A stretch of 40,054 bases of DNA from Elusimicrobiota bacterium. GTDB lineage: Bacteria; Elusimicrobiota; Elusimicrobia; Elusimicrobiales; UBA9959. Within the stretch, counting starts at the first letter, position 1, and the number at the start of each line of letters is the position of its first letter. A program made the position numbers and the translations under genes. Positions 39,644 to 40,054 of this stretch are shown here, one piece after another. Under the pieces are notes generated by a model. The model made no database searches and was not told the origin of the DNA. It saw only the letters and a program-made list of their open reading frames with translations. The DNA lies in the NCBI GenBank assembly GCA_016209085.1, contig JACQWV010000027.1, positions 22,997 to 63,050 of the forward strand. The letters run 5' to 3'.

Positions 39644-40054
39644 ATGAATAAACCAAGAGTTGCGATTTTAATGGGCAGCAAGTCGGACTTTCCTGTAATG
39701 AAAGAAGCGGAGCAAATCCTGAAAGAACTGGGGATAGAATGCGCGGTATTAGTGGCTTCGGCGCACAGGGCTCCGAATTACCTGAAAAAAATCATTGAAA
39801 CCTGCGAAAACCACGGCACCAAAGTTTTCATAGCAGGAGCGGGCGGAGCGGCGCACCTGGCGGGCGTTATAGCGTCCCATACCGCAAAACCGGTAATAGG
39901 AGTGCCTCTCTTATCAAAACTTTCAGGCATTGATTCTCTTCTTTCAACGCTCCAAATGCCGAAAGAAGCGCCTGTGGCAACGGTTGCAATAGACAATGCG
40001 GCGAACGCTGCTCTGCTTGCGGCGCAGATTCTGGCTGTTTCCGACAGGTGTCTG
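39644..40054 (+). CDS. purE: N5-carboxyaminoimidazole ribonucleotide mutase, 3' end outside window
   Basis: 137 codons are present without a stop; the gene continues past the window edge. It starts MNKPRVAILMGSKSDFPVM, with SAHRAPNYL and the substrate loop AGAGGAAHLAGVIASHT, which are class I PurE signatures. GVPLLSKLSGIDSLLSTLQMP and VATVAIDNAANAALLAAQIL follow in order. It interconverts N5-CAIR and CAIR. purK is not visible in the window. Confidence 0.96.
   Translation, partial: MNKPRVAILMGSKSDFPVMKEAEQILKELGIECAVLVASAHRAPNYLKKIIETCENHGTKVFIAGAGGAAHLAGVIASHTAKPVIGVPLLSKLSGIDSLLSTLQMPKEAPVATVAIDNAANAALLAAQILAVSDRCL

Overview
The window reads as a chromosomal segment of a Gram-negative bacterium. 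The evidence is a KDO-8-phosphate-phosphatase-like HAD protein, several secreted proteins with beta-barrel-like C-termini, a CcdA-type thiol transporter and a multi-span signal peptidase I. Coding density is high and most genes are housekeeping. Base composition is moderate, with AT-richer islands (the RHS/outer-membrane block and a GNAT gene). The many short repeat families are a style I associate with uncultured lineages such as Elusimicrobiota or Omnitrophota. That placement is a guess, because there is no rRNA or other decisive marker here.

Layout. (1) 1-6240, plus strand: lepA, lepB, metF, a class II aldolase, a KdsC-like phosphatase, a small exported protein and ccdA. (2) 6243-11140, minus strand: a pyrimidine operon read as exported protein, membrane protein, pyrC, pyrD, pyrF, pyrE. 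pyrB and carAB are not in the window. (3) 11141-14559: a repeat-rich intergenic region, an RRM RNA-binding protein with a clear terminator, mutL (minus) and an unknown exported protein. (4) 14560-18063, minus strand: a two-subunit flavin/iron-sulfur amine or imino-acid dehydrogenase. (5) 18119-23667: a broken RHS/YD-repeat gene co-transcribed with two envelope proteins, divergent from a third envelope protein. (6) 23758-40054: a purine block (guaB3-like, guaA, purC, purS, purL, purQ, a purF remnant, purD, purE). It is interleaved with a GNAT gene, a divergent fur-feoA-feoB iron operon, a RelBE-type toxin-antitoxin pair, a CsgG-like envelope protein and a histidine kinase.

The most unusual property is that compact repeats have entered protein-coding genes without breaking them. 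A 160-bp element with perfect terminal inverted repeats and a TA target duplication adds 54 codons in frame to the large dehydrogenase subunit. A 51-bp element sits in frame in both that subunit and purS, read from opposite strands. A palindrome carrying the same termini as the 160-bp element supplies the feoB stop codon and the purS C-terminus. Heptamer arrays, one wrapped around a palindrome, lie inside purC, purL and the RHS gene. Another TIR element, with a 59-bp palindrome nested in it, supplies the stop that truncates the RHS gene. This resembles the palindromic elements that create protein segments in Rickettsia, but with several families at work in one genome.

Other points of interest are the purF remnant lacking both catalytic cores, a DHODH with class 2 architecture but a class 1-like cysteine at the catalytic-base position, a near-leaderless guaA promoter, and textbook Fur-box and toxin-antitoxin operator sites.
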